This document shows, piece by piece, positions 24,549 through 32,820 of a stretch of DNA of 64,000 nucleotides. Under the pieces are notes generated by a model. The model saw only the letters and a list, made by a program, of their open reading frames with translations. It was not told where the DNA came from and did no database searches. The stretch comes from Acidimicrobiaceae bacterium (GTDB taxonomy: Bacteria; Actinomycetota; Acidimicrobiia; Acidimicrobiales; Ilumatobacteraceae). Position 1 is the first letter of the stretch. Each line of letters starts with the position of its first letter. The translations under genes and the position numbers were made by a program. The stretch covers positions 1 to 64,000 of the forward strand of contig JACJWG010000011.1 of NCBI GenBank assembly GCA_020637235.1, in the 5' to 3' direction.

Positions 24549-26225
24549 TCAGCTCGTGAGGCTCGCGCGTGCGCCGTCGAGGAACCGGTCGACCTCCTGC
24601 TGCAGTTCGCCCGCACGTCGTGCGACGTCGAGGCTCGACGCGAGCACCAGGGTTGCGGCGTCGCCGGCCACACCCATCGCCGCCTGGGCGTCGCCGATCG
24701 CCGCCGTCACCTCGACCGTGTGGCGCGACGCGTCGCGCACGCCGTCGGACACCAGACCGGTCTCGTGGTGCTGATGCCGTACCGCGTCCCCGATGTCGGT
24801 GGCGATCGCCTCGACCGCCTCGATCGTGGCGACGACGTCGTGCATCGCGAGCACGGCGTCCGCTGCGGCCGCCTGGATGCGACGGACCAGATCGGCCACG
24901 GAACCGGTGGCTCGAGCGGTCTCGTTGGCCAGCTGCTTCACCTCGGCCGCCACGACGGCGAACCCCTTGCCGAGCTCACCGGCACGAGCGGCCTCGATGG
25001 TAGCGTTCAAGGCCAGGAGGTTGGTCTGGGCCGCGATGTCGTCGATGAGGCGGACCACCTGACCGATCTCGGCGGCCGACCCGGCGAGGTCGTCGACGAT
25101 GGCTCGCGCCGACTGAGCCGAGCGGGCCGCGTGGGCGGTGTTCTCGCGCGACGCGTGCACCCGCTCGGCGATCTCGTCGACACCCGCGGCGATCCGTTCG
25201 ATCGATTCGACGATGCCGTCGACACTGCCGGCCGCCGCGCCCGACGCGGCAGCGACGTCGCCGGCGCGTCCGGACACCGTGTCGACGGTGACCGACAGCG
25301 ATTCGGCGGTGCGGCGCATCGAGGTCGCGCCGTCGGTCAGCTGGTCGGCGATGCGCCCGACGCCGGCCTGCAGGTCGGCCACGAACCCGGCCAGCACGGC
25401 ATGGCGTTCGTCGTCGGCCCGTCGCCGAGTCGCCGCCTCCACCTCGGCGAGCTGACGGCGTTCGGCGTCGTGCACCTCTCGGTCGTGGCGGTCGCGTTCG
25501 GCCGCGTCGCTCGCCGCTGCCGCAGCCCGTCGCTCGGCCTGCGCTGCCGCCTGGCGTTCGAGCCGGCGGACGGTGCCGGCCAGTTCGCCGAGCTCGTCGT
25601 TGCGACGATCGGCCCACGACAGGTCGCTCGGCTCGTCCTCGGCGAGCGCGATCAGCGCCAGATGCAGCCGCCGCACGGGGCGCACGATCGACAGGCCCAC
25701 ACCGCCACCCACTGCCAGCACCGCGAGGCCGATCACGGCCACCGTCACGTACATGCCTCGCTGCAGATCGCGCACCGATGCGAACGCGGTGCGTTCGGGC
25801 GCGCCGACCACCACGCTCCATCCCGTGCGGTCGCCGGTGACGTCGTCGATCTCCGCCCGGGCCGTGACGACCGATGCGTCGTCACCCGCCGCGTCGCCGG
25901 CGACCAGCGCACCGCCTCCGTCGACGACGGCCACCGTCGCCCCGGCGAGTCCGCCGTCGACGAGATGTGCCGCGAGCTCGTCCGCCAGTGCCCCCAGGTC
26001 GGCGTTGCCCGCCACCAGGTGGCGCTCGACCGCCGACCCGGCCACGGTGGCCGATCGTTCGAGCCCCGCCCGCACGTCCGCACGCGCCCGATCGCTCGAC
26101 TGCGCCACCATCACCAACAGCGACGACACCGCGGCCAGCCCACCGAGGGCGAACGAGATGACGAGCTTGGTGCGGAGGTGCCGGATGCCGCGCCGGCGCG
26201 GCAGGGTGGTGGTGTCGTGCGGCAT
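24549..26225 (-). CDS. methyl-accepting chemotaxis protein
   Basis: A 558-aa chemoreceptor. An N-terminal helix at about 20-42 (LVISFALGGLAAVSSLLVMV), a ~130-residue periplasmic-side sensor and a second helix at about 170-195 precede a HAMP-like region (RPVRRLHLALIAL). A long coiled-coil signalling domain follows. Its hairpin tip is highly conserved: IDDIAAQTNLLALNATIEAA, then RAGELGKGFAVVAAEVKQLA. The coiled-coil preceding the tip is Ala/Arg/Glu-rich. No che or flagellar genes are nearby, so it may feed a remote chemosensory or type IV pilus pathway. The ATG at 26225 is chosen; sequence further upstream in frame reads as antisense of the MFS gene. Confidence 0.9.
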   Translation of the reverse strand: MPHDTTTLPRRRGIRHLRTKLVISFALGGLAAVSSLLVMVAQSSDRARADVRAGLERSATVAGSAVERHLVAGNADLGALADELAAHLVDGGLAGATVAVVDGGGALVAGDAAGDDASVVTARAEIDDVTGDRTGWSVVVGAPERTAFASVRDLQRGMYVTVAVIGLAVLAVGGGVGLSIVRPVRRLHLALIALAEDEPSDLSWADRRNDELGELAGTVRRLERQAAAQAERRAAAAASDAAERDRHDREVHDAERRQLAEVEAATRRRADDERHAVLAGFVADLQAGVGRIADQLTDGATSMRRTAESLSVTVDTVSGRAGDVAAASGAAAGSVDGIVESIERIAAGVDEIAERVHASRENTAHAARSAQSARAIVDDLAGSAAEIGQVVRLIDDIAAQTNLLALNATIEAARAGELGKGFAVVAAEVKQLANETARATGSVADLVRRIQAAAADAVLAMHDVVATIEAVEAIATDIGDAVRHQHHETGLVSDGVRDASRHTVEVTAAIGDAQAAMGVAGDAATLVLASSLDVARRAGELQQEVDRFLDGARASLTS

Positions 26226-26275
26226 CGTCGAAGGTCTCCCGATCGACGGGGACCGTTCCCGGGTGACGGCGGCTG

Positions 26276-27685
26276 TCAACCGGGTGGGCGCATGGCCGGG
26301 CGCACCCCGCGAGCTGCGACGACCCCCACCAGGGACGCCGTCACGGCGAGCGCGAAGCACATCCCGATCGCTGCGGTCAGACCGAGCGAGGTGCGATCGG
26401 CGACGGCGACGATGGCGCCGCCGACCCCGCCCATGAGCGAGAACCCGAGCGAGTCGACGAGTTGCAGCTGGCCGCCGGTGTCGCCCTCGCTGCCCTCGGT
26501 GGCGTAGCTCATCGCCGACACCGTGGTGGGGTTGAACAGCAGGCCCATCCCCACGCCGCCGACGGCCCACCCGATGAAGGTCAACCACAGCGGCCAGGCG
26601 TCCCACAGCACCGGAGTGGACAGCAGTGCCCCGAGCCCGAGGATCGCGAACCCGAGCCGGACGGCGTGGCGCGGACGCACGTCGGGGCGGCGCGCGATGA
26701 GCGCCTGCCCGCCGGTCCAGGTGAGCGCGGCACCGATGATCGTGAACCCCTGCGCCATGGGTGACACGCCGTGGATCCGGTCGGCGGCGAGTGGGATGAA
26801 GCCGTCGACACCCATGAACGTGGCCGTGGCCAGGAACCGGCAGGCGAGCACGGCGGGTTCGCCGACACGGGCGCGGGCCACACCGTTCGGCAGCAGCCGG
26901 CCGAGCATGCGCACCGCGAGCGCGCCGCCCGTCACGAGCGACGCGGCCACCACGATCGGACTCGCCGACCGCAACCCCACCACCACGATGGCGACGCCAC
27001 TCGCACCGAGGCCGGCGGTGAGCATGCGGCGTCGATCGGCCGCCAACACCGCCGGGTCGTCGGTCGGTGCCGAGGGACCGAACCGGCGCATCTGACTGCT
27101 CGACACCGCGCCGACGGCGAGTGCGATCGGCACGATGCCGGCGAAGACCCACCGCCAACCGAGGTGATCGGTGACGAGGCCGCCGAACGCCGGGCCGACC
27201 AGGCTGGGGAGCACCCAGCCGGCCGACAGCCAGACGTACATCTGCGGCTGGCGTCGCTCGGGGTAGCCGCGTTTCACGAGCTGGTACGCGATCGGTGAGA
27301 ACCCGCCGGCGCCGGCGCCCTGCAGCGTGCGGCCCAGCACCACCACGGGCATGCTCGGCGCGATCGCTGCCACCACCAGACCGAAGGAGAACACCGTCAC
27401 CGCGGCGAGGAAGATCGGTGTGGGGCCACGCCGGTCCGCCAGACGCCCGGCCGCGACGAGCGACAGCATGTTCGCCAACGTGTAGGCCGCCAGCGCGACC
27501 CCGTAGAGCGTGTCGCCACCCAGCTCGTCGGTGATGGTGGGCAACGCCGTGATCACCGCCGTGGTCTCGAACGCGACCAGGGTGACGCCGAGCACCAGCC
27601 CGACCGTCAGCAGACGGAGCGAGCCAGGACCGGTGCCCGACGAGGACGGTGGTGCGTCGACCTCGTCGTCGTCGAGGTGGCTCAC
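26276..27685 (-). CDS. MFS transporter (DHA2-like drug exporter family)
   Basis: A 469-aa polytopic membrane protein. The first helix has VAFETTAVITALPTI, equivalent to the family DxTIVNVALP motif, and AAGRLADRRGPTPIF is the cytoplasmic loop signature of major facilitators. GRTLQGAGAGG and GWRWVFAGIVPIA are typical of DHA2 proteins. About 12-14 helices can be counted. The start GTG 27685 overlaps the amidase stop as GTGA (4 nt); an ATG 30 nt upstream is possible. Coupling with the amidase may mean that the pair imports or exports and hydrolyses one amide-type substrate, which is inference only. Confidence 0.88.
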   Translation of the reverse strand: MSHLDDDEVDAPPSSSGTGPGSLRLLTVGLVLGVTLVAFETTAVITALPTITDELGGDTLYGVALAAYTLANMLSLVAAGRLADRRGPTPIFLAAVTVFSFGLVVAAIAPSMPVVVLGRTLQGAGAGGFSPIAYQLVKRGYPERRQPQMYVWLSAGWVLPSLVGPAFGGLVTDHLGWRWVFAGIVPIALAVGAVSSSQMRRFGPSAPTDDPAVLAADRRRMLTAGLGASGVAIVVVGLRSASPIVVAASLVTGGALAVRMLGRLLPNGVARARVGEPAVLACRFLATATFMGVDGFIPLAADRIHGVSPMAQGFTIIGAALTWTGGQALIARRPDVRPRHAVRLGFAILGLGALLSTPVLWDAWPLWLTFIGWAVGGVGMGLLFNPTTVSAMSYATEGSEGDTGGQLQLVDSLGFSLMGGVGGAIVAVADRTSLGLTAAIGMCFALAVTASLVGVVAARGVRPAMRPPG

Positions 27686-29088
27686 ACGGGCGCCATCGGG
27701 GCGACGAGCGGCCACGGGCGCGACCGCTCGGCGGTGAGCGCGACCTCGAGCAGCGCCTGTTCGGCGAAGTGGCGGCCGACGACCTGTAACCCGACCGGCA
27801 GCCCGTCGAGGGTGCCCGCCGGGATCGAGATCGCCGGGTTACCGTGCAAGTTGGCGGGGAAGGTGAGCCGGCCGTTGTTGCCGGCGCCGGCCCGGATGCC
27901 GCCGAACTCCGCCGGCAGCGGTCCGTCGGCGTCGAACGCGACGTCGGGGTTGCTGGCGGTGATCACGAAGTCGACCCCGGTCGCCGGGTCGAAGATCTCG
28001 GCCATCCGGTGGTTCAGCTCCATCCGTCGCCGTTCGATCTTGGCTCGCGCCTCCACGCCGTAGCGCTGCGGCGCGTGCTCGAGCCCGGCGCGCATCTCGG
28101 GCGTCAGCACATCGGCACACCCGGGCCACGCGTCGCCGAGCTCGGTGGCGATGCTGATCATCCCGCTGATGCTCCACGCCGCGCCCATCGACGGCAGCGA
28201 GGTGTCGATCTCGACGCGCTGCCAGCCGAGCTCACGAGCGAGGTGCGAGCCGAACTCGTCGAGCAGCGCCCACATCGAAGGCGCCACCGTCGCCCCGCCC
28301 CAGTCGGGGGCGAACACGACGCGAGCACCGCGCAGCGACTCGGTGATCGAGCCGAGCCCCTGCTCCCAGCCGTCGACGCGCGGCAGGCTGAACTGGTCGC
28401 GCGGGTCGTGGCCGTTGCACACGTCGAACCAGCGCGCGACGTCGCGCACACTGCGCGCCAGCGGACCCACCGTGACGGTGTAGTTGCCGTTCTCGGCTCG
28501 CGGCCCGCGCGGGATGCGGCCGAAGGTGGCCTTCAGACCGACGAGACCCGTGAACCCTGCCGGGATGCGGATGGAACCGCCGCCGTCGCCGCCGGTCGCG
28601 ATCGGCACCAGGCCACCGGCGACGGCGGCGGCGCTGCCGCCACTCGACCCGCCGGGCGTGCGGCCGTGCTGCCAGGGGTTGTGGGTGCTCCCGTGCAGGA
28701 CCGTGCGCGTGAGGTTCACCCCACCGAACTCGCTCGCGGTGGTCTGGCCCACCAGCACGGCGCCACCCCGCCGTCGGAGCCGGTCGACCATGAACGAGGT
28801 GTGCGTGGCGACGCGGTCGGCGAACACGACGCAGGCCTCGGTGTCGGGCCATCCCGCCACCTGGTCGAGCTCCTTCACGCCCATCGGCACACCGCCGAAG
28901 GGCAACGACACGTCGGCGTCGCGAGCCGCCTGCTCGGCTTCGTCACGCGGGAGGTGGCAGAACGCGTTCAGGTGACTGCGGTCGATCGCGTCGTAGGTGG
29001 CACGGAGCTCGTCGATCGGCGATCGACGGCCGGCGCGGAACTCCTCCACCAAGCCACACGCGTCGCCCTGCCACGGAATGTCAGCCAT
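27682..29088 (-). CDS. amidase signature family hydrolase
   Basis: A 468-aa amidase-signature enzyme. The Ser-cisSer-Lys triad can be placed: Lys72 in GVPMGVKELD, cis-Ser148 in TPGGSSGGSAAA and nucleophile Ser172 in GGDGGGSIRIPA; the 24-residue spacing of the two serines is canonical. The C-terminal FPANLHGNPAISIPAG and GLPVGLQVVGR are also family hallmarks. It is not part of a gatCAB cluster, so a stand-alone amidase (aryl, acyl or nitrile-derived amides) is likelier than the tRNA amidotransferase subunit. The ATG at 29088 is chosen over a longer open frame that reads antisense to the next gene. Confidence 0.92.
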   Translation of the reverse strand: MADIPWQGDACGLVEEFRAGRRSPIDELRATYDAIDRSHLNAFCHLPRDEAEQAARDADVSLPFGGVPMGVKELDQVAGWPDTEACVVFADRVATHTSFMVDRLRRRGGAVLVGQTTASEFGGVNLTRTVLHGSTHNPWQHGRTPGGSSGGSAAAVAGGLVPIATGGDGGGSIRIPAGFTGLVGLKATFGRIPRGPRAENGNYTVTVGPLARSVRDVARWFDVCNGHDPRDQFSLPRVDGWEQGLGSITESLRGARVVFAPDWGGATVAPSMWALLDEFGSHLARELGWQRVEIDTSLPSMGAAWSISGMISIATELGDAWPGCADVLTPEMRAGLEHAPQRYGVEARAKIERRRMELNHRMAEIFDPATGVDFVITASNPDVAFDADGPLPAEFGGIRAGAGNNGRLTFPANLHGNPAISIPAGTLDGLPVGLQVVGRHFAEQALLEVALTAERSRPWPLVAPMAPV

Positions 29089-29168
29089 GGTTGCCGACCG
29101 TAGCGGCGCTGCCGCCCGGCACCCCTCATCCACGGGGACGACCCAGCGTGCGGTGCTACCGTCGCTGC

Positions 29169-30656
29169 GTGGCCGAACCTCCTGCACCACCGCCTCCCCC
29201 CGGACCCCCGCCGTCGTTCGGGCCGCCGCCCGGCGCCGGCGTCCCGCAGCAGCCGCCGCCGCCCGGACTCGGCGCCACGCCCGCGCCGCCGCCGCCCGGG
29301 AGCACCGTGCCGTCGCCGTCGTCGATGCCACCTGCTGCGCCGCCGCCCCCCGGATTCGGCGCACCACCGCCGGCCGCAGGTGCCCCCGGTGCGCAGCCCC
29401 CGGCCGGCGGCAACGCGTCGCGCAAGGGCCTGTACGTGGTGCTCGCGATCGCCGCCGCCGTCGTGCTCGGCGTCGTCGGTGTCGTCGTGCTCGGTGGTGG
29501 CGACGACGACCCGGTGGTACGCCCGTCCGACGAGAGCGACGAGACCGTCGACGATCGCGACAAGGACGAGCCGGACGCCACCGAGCGGCCGGCCGACACC
29601 TCCGACCCCGAGCCCGAGGTGACCGCCGCCGACACGACCGTCGAGCCGGTGCCCGAGTCGACCGCCCCCGACTTCACGCTGCCCGACAACACCCCGCCGC
29701 CGCCGCCGTCCTCGGACGAGATCGCCGGTGCGCCGGCGGGCTCCACCGGGACGCAGGCCAGCCCGGTCGCACCAGGCGACGTGGCCGACATCGGCGGCGG
29801 CTGGCGCCTCCAGGTGCTGGAGGTCGTCGCCGACGGAGCGGCACTCGTCGCGCAGGAGAACGAGTTCAACGATCCGCCGCCCGCCGGCGCGACGTTCAGC
29901 CTCGTGAAGGTGGCGCTCGGCTACTACGGCACCGAGGAGCCGACCTCGTTCTTCTTCCCGACGATCACCGCCTTCGGCGCCGACCTCGTCGAGCTCGACA
30001 CCAGTTGTGGCTCGATCCCGCAGTCGCTCAACGTGTTCAACGACGCGTTCGCCGGTGCGGTGGCGATCGGCAACCTGTGCTTCGTCACGACCGCGGCCGA
30101 TCACCCCGTCCTGCAGCTCAGCGCGGTCGGTGACTTCCTCTCGAGCAACGACGTGTTCCTCGCCGCGCTGCCGCCTGCCGCCGCGCCGACACCGCTCGCC
30201 GGGATGAGTGGACCGCAACCGGGCGCGTCGATGACCGCGCAGCGCACCGCGCCGACACCGATCGGCACGCCGGCCGAGATCGGCGAGGGGTGGACGCTCA
30301 CCGTCGTCGGCCCCGCCCAGGACATCACCGATCTGGTGATGGCCGAGAACAGCTTCAACGATCCGCCGCCCGACGGCTTCCGGATGGTGGGCGTCGGCGT
30401 CTCGGCCACGTACAGCGGCGCCGGTGTGGGCTCCGCGTTCGACATGACCACCAAGTGGGTCGATGCCGGCAACGTGCAACGCGACAACTTCTGCGGCGTG
30501 ATCCCCGACGAGTTCGACGACTTCGCCGACGTGGCGTCGGGTGGCACGCTCACCGGCACCATGTGCTTCGTGGTGCCCACCGAACTCACCGGCACCGGCG
30601 TGCTGTACAGCGTCGCCGGTTTCGACGCCGAGCCCGTCTACTTCGCCACGCTCTGA
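29169..30656 (+). CDS. Pro-rich membrane protein with duplicated extracytoplasmic domain
   Basis: A 495-aa protein. Residues 1-80 are Pro/Gly-rich (PPPPPGPPPSFGPPPGAG), a single helix follows at about 90-110, and an acidic Thr/Glu-rich stalk runs to about 200. The outer part then contains two related ~130-residue domains. They share a start IGGGWRL / IGEGWTL, a block AQENEFNDPPPAG / AENSFNDPPPDG and a Cys pair spaced ~25 residues (CGSIPQ...LCFV / CGVIPDEF...MCFV). The fold resembles DUF4352-type beta-sandwiches, which is inference. The GTG at 29169 is chosen because the open frame before it is antisense to the divergent amidase leader. Function unknown. Confidence 0.75.
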   Translation: MAEPPAPPPPPGPPPSFGPPPGAGVPQQPPPPGLGATPAPPPPGSTVPSPSSMPPAAPPPPGFGAPPPAAGAPGAQPPAGGNASRKGLYVVLAIAAAVVLGVVGVVVLGGGDDDPVVRPSDESDETVDDRDKDEPDATERPADTSDPEPEVTAADTTVEPVPESTAPDFTLPDNTPPPPPSSDEIAGAPAGSTGTQASPVAPGDVADIGGGWRLQVLEVVADGAALVAQENEFNDPPPAGATFSLVKVALGYYGTEEPTSFFFPTITAFGADLVELDTSCGSIPQSLNVFNDAFAGAVAIGNLCFVTTAADHPVLQLSAVGDFLSSNDVFLAALPPAAAPTPLAGMSGPQPGASMTAQRTAPTPIGTPAEIGEGWTLTVVGPAQDITDLVMAENSFNDPPPDGFRMVGVGVSATYSGAGVGSAFDMTTKWVDAGNVQRDNFCGVIPDEFDDFADVASGGTLTGTMCFVVPTELTGTGVLYSVAGFDAEPVYFATL

Positions 30657-30718
30657 CCGCCCGACGCCGTTCGGCAGCCGAGCGCGTCGCCGCTCGTGGC
30701 CATAGCATCGCCCGGATC

Positions 30719-31519
30719 ATGGACACTCGAACCTTCCTCGGCGTGCAGCAGAGTCACAACCCGTTCCGCTGGAGCATGGAGGTGACGCCGGGCATCAGCA
30801 CCACCGGCGGGTTCTTGTTCGGTGGTTCGGGCCTGGGTGCGGCGATCACCGCGCTGGAGGGCACCAGCGGCCGGCAGACGATCTGGGCGACGGCGCAATA
30901 CCTGTCGTACGCGAAGCCGGGGGAGATCCTCGACATCGACGTCACGATCGCGGTCGAGGGGCATCAGATGACGCAGGCCCGGGCGGTGTGCCACGTGGGC
31001 AACCGCGAGATCCTCACGGTCAATGCCGCGCTCGGACACCGCCCGCTCGAGGCCGCCGGCCAGTGGGAGCAGATGCCCGACGTGCCCTCGCCGGACGAGT
31101 GCGGCGTTCGCACCCACCGGCACCCGGTGGACGGCACGATCAACGACCGGCTCGAGCAGCGGCTCGCGAAGGGCCGCGACTGGGAGACCATCGACGGCAC
31201 ACCCGGCGACGGCCAGACGCTGATGTGGGCGCGCATCCCCGACGTGATCGAGGGCGTCGATGCGGCGGCACTCGCCGTGCTCGGCGACTTCGTCCCGATG
31301 GGTGTGGGGCAGGCGCTCGGCGTGCGCGGCGGCGGCAACAGCCTCGACAACACCTTGCGGCTCGTGCACCTGGTGCCCACCGAGTGGGTGTTGCTCGACA
31401 TCCGGGTGCACGCGGTCGAGCGCGGCTTCGGCCACGGGCTCGTGCACATGTTCGCCGAGGACGGCACCTTGCTCGCGACCGCCAGTCAGAGCTGCATCGT
31501 CCGTTTCTGGAAAGGTTGA
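30719..31519 (+). CDS. acyl-CoA thioesterase-like (double hot-dog) protein
   Basis: A 266-aa protein with two hot-dog-like halves. The first (about 15-115) has TTGGFLFGGSGLGAAI, QYLSYAKPGEILDIDVTI and REILTVNAALG. The second (about 150-266) has DFVPMGVGQALG, NTLRLVHLVPTEWVLLDIRV and HGLVHMFAEDGTLLATASQS. This matches TesB-like/thioesterase-superfamily proteins that hydrolyse acyl-CoA. The ATG at 30719 is chosen. It is followed after 3 nt by an F420-type LLM oxidoreductase gene, so the two are co-transcribed. The acyl-CoA substrate is unknown. Confidence 0.82.
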   Translation: MDTRTFLGVQQSHNPFRWSMEVTPGISTTGGFLFGGSGLGAAITALEGTSGRQTIWATAQYLSYAKPGEILDIDVTIAVEGHQMTQARAVCHVGNREILTVNAALGHRPLEAAGQWEQMPDVPSPDECGVRTHRHPVDGTINDRLEQRLAKGRDWETIDGTPGDGQTLMWARIPDVIEGVDAAALAVLGDFVPMGVGQALGVRGGGNSLDNTLRLVHLVPTEWVLLDIRVHAVERGFGHGLVHMFAEDGTLLATASQSCIVRFWKG

Positions 31520-31522
31520 GCC

Positions 31523-32527
31523 ATGACGTCCTCGACCGACACCGCCGCCTCGTTGCCCGTCCGGCCCGGCATGACCGTGCCCCTGCCCGGTCCGCTGCAC
31601 AGCCACCGCGACAAGCTCGCCGAGCTGGCCGACATGGGATACACCGACATCTGGTCGGCCGAGGCCGAGGGCGCCGACGCGTTCACGCCGCTCGCGCTGG
31701 CCGCCGCCTGGGAGCCCCGGCTGCGTCTCGGCACCGCGATCGTGCCGGCCTACACCCGCTCGCCGGCGTGTTTCGCGCAGAGTGTCGCCTCGTTGGCCGA
31801 TGCAGCGCCCGGACGGTTCGCGATCGGGATCGGCTCGAGCAGCAACGTGATCGTCGAGCGATGGAACGGGGTGCCGTTCGTCGAGCCCTACAAGAAGGTG
31901 CGCGACGTCGTGCGGTTCCTGCGCGATGCCCTGAGCGGCGAGAAGGTCGCGAAGCGCTACGACACGTTCGAGATCCAGGGCTTCCGGCTCGGCGTCCGCC
32001 CCGAGCAGCAGCCGCCGATCCTGGTGGCAGCGCTGCGTGAGGGCATGCTGAAGCTCGCCGCACGTGAAGGCGACGGTGCGATCATCAACTGGCTGTCGGC
32101 CGACGACGTCGCACAGGTGGCCGGTGTGGTGCGCGGCGCCGCCGGCGGGCAACCGAAGGAGATCGTCGCGCGCATCTTCTGCTGCCCGAGTGAGAACGCC
32201 GACGCCGTGCGCGCCGCCGGCAAGTTCGCCATCGCTGCGTATCTGAACGTGCCGGTGTACGCCGAGTTCCACCGCTGGCTCGGCCGGGGCGAGGTGCTCC
32301 AGCCGATGTGGGACGCATGGCAGGGGGGCGACCGCAAGGCTGCACTGGCGGCGATCCCCGACGCTTTGGTGGACGAGCTGATCGTGCACGGGTCGCCCGA
32401 GCAGTGCCGAGCCACGATCCAGCGCTACTTCGACAACGGGGTCACCACGAGCAGCTTGGCGATCATGCCGTTCGACCCGGAGCTGAAGCACTGGGATGCC
32501 GTGCGGGCGCTGGCACCCACGGCCTGA
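31523..32527 (+). CDS. LLM class F420-dependent oxidoreductase
   Basis: A 334-aa luciferase-like monooxygenase-fold protein of the actinobacterial F420-dependent group. It has the TIM-barrel elements LAELADMGYTDIWSAEAEG, AAAWEPRLRLGTAIVP, GRFAIGIGSSSNVIVERWNG and the C-terminal GSPEQCRATIQRYFDNGV. The length and the GIGSSS segment fit F420-binding members better than FMN-dependent ones. It follows the thioesterase-like gene by 3 nt. Family members reduce or oxidise alcohols, ketones or sulfur compounds; the substrate is not evident. Confidence 0.88.
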   Translation: MTSSTDTAASLPVRPGMTVPLPGPLHSHRDKLAELADMGYTDIWSAEAEGADAFTPLALAAAWEPRLRLGTAIVPAYTRSPACFAQSVASLADAAPGRFAIGIGSSSNVIVERWNGVPFVEPYKKVRDVVRFLRDALSGEKVAKRYDTFEIQGFRLGVRPEQQPPILVAALREGMLKLAAREGDGAIINWLSADDVAQVAGVVRGAAGGQPKEIVARIFCCPSENADAVRAAGKFAIAAYLNVPVYAEFHRWLGRGEVLQPMWDAWQGGDRKAALAAIPDALVDELIVHGSPEQCRATIQRYFDNGVTTSSLAIMPFDPELKHWDAVRALAPTA

Positions 32528-32539
32528 CCGGCCGCCGGC

Positions 32540-32737
32540 TCAGGCGGCGCGATCGGCGCGGTCGAGCCAGGCGGGGGCCTGAGCGGCGCGGGCGGCCATC
32601 TGGCGGCGGATCTCGGCGATGTGGGCCAGGCCGCGCTCGCGGGTACGGCGGTCGAGGCGGAATTGCAGGGGGACGTCGGCCGGTGCGAGCAGAGTGAGCT
32701 GCTCGGGCTGCTCGGTGTGCTGGCGCTTCGTGGTCAT
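32540..32737 (-). CDS. small basic protein of 65 aa
   Basis: A 65-residue protein that I do not recognise. It begins MTTKRQHTEQPEQLTLLAPA and continues into an Arg-rich amphipathic segment (DRRTRERGLAHIAEIRRQMA). It has no signal peptide, membrane span or cysteine. Gln/Glu-rich then Arg-rich composition suggests a nucleic-acid- or protein-binding peptide, but this is speculation. It is convergent with the LLM gene (12-nt gap). Confidence 0.6.
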   Translation of the reverse strand: MTTKRQHTEQPEQLTLLAPADVPLQFRLDRRTRERGLAHIAEIRRQMAARAAQAPAWLDRADRAA

Positions 32738-32820
32738 GGCGCCATGGTGCACGATGGGTGTGACACGCCATCTCGGCAGGTCGCTCCACCCTCGATCGGG
32801 TGTCCCGGACCTGCCGGCTG

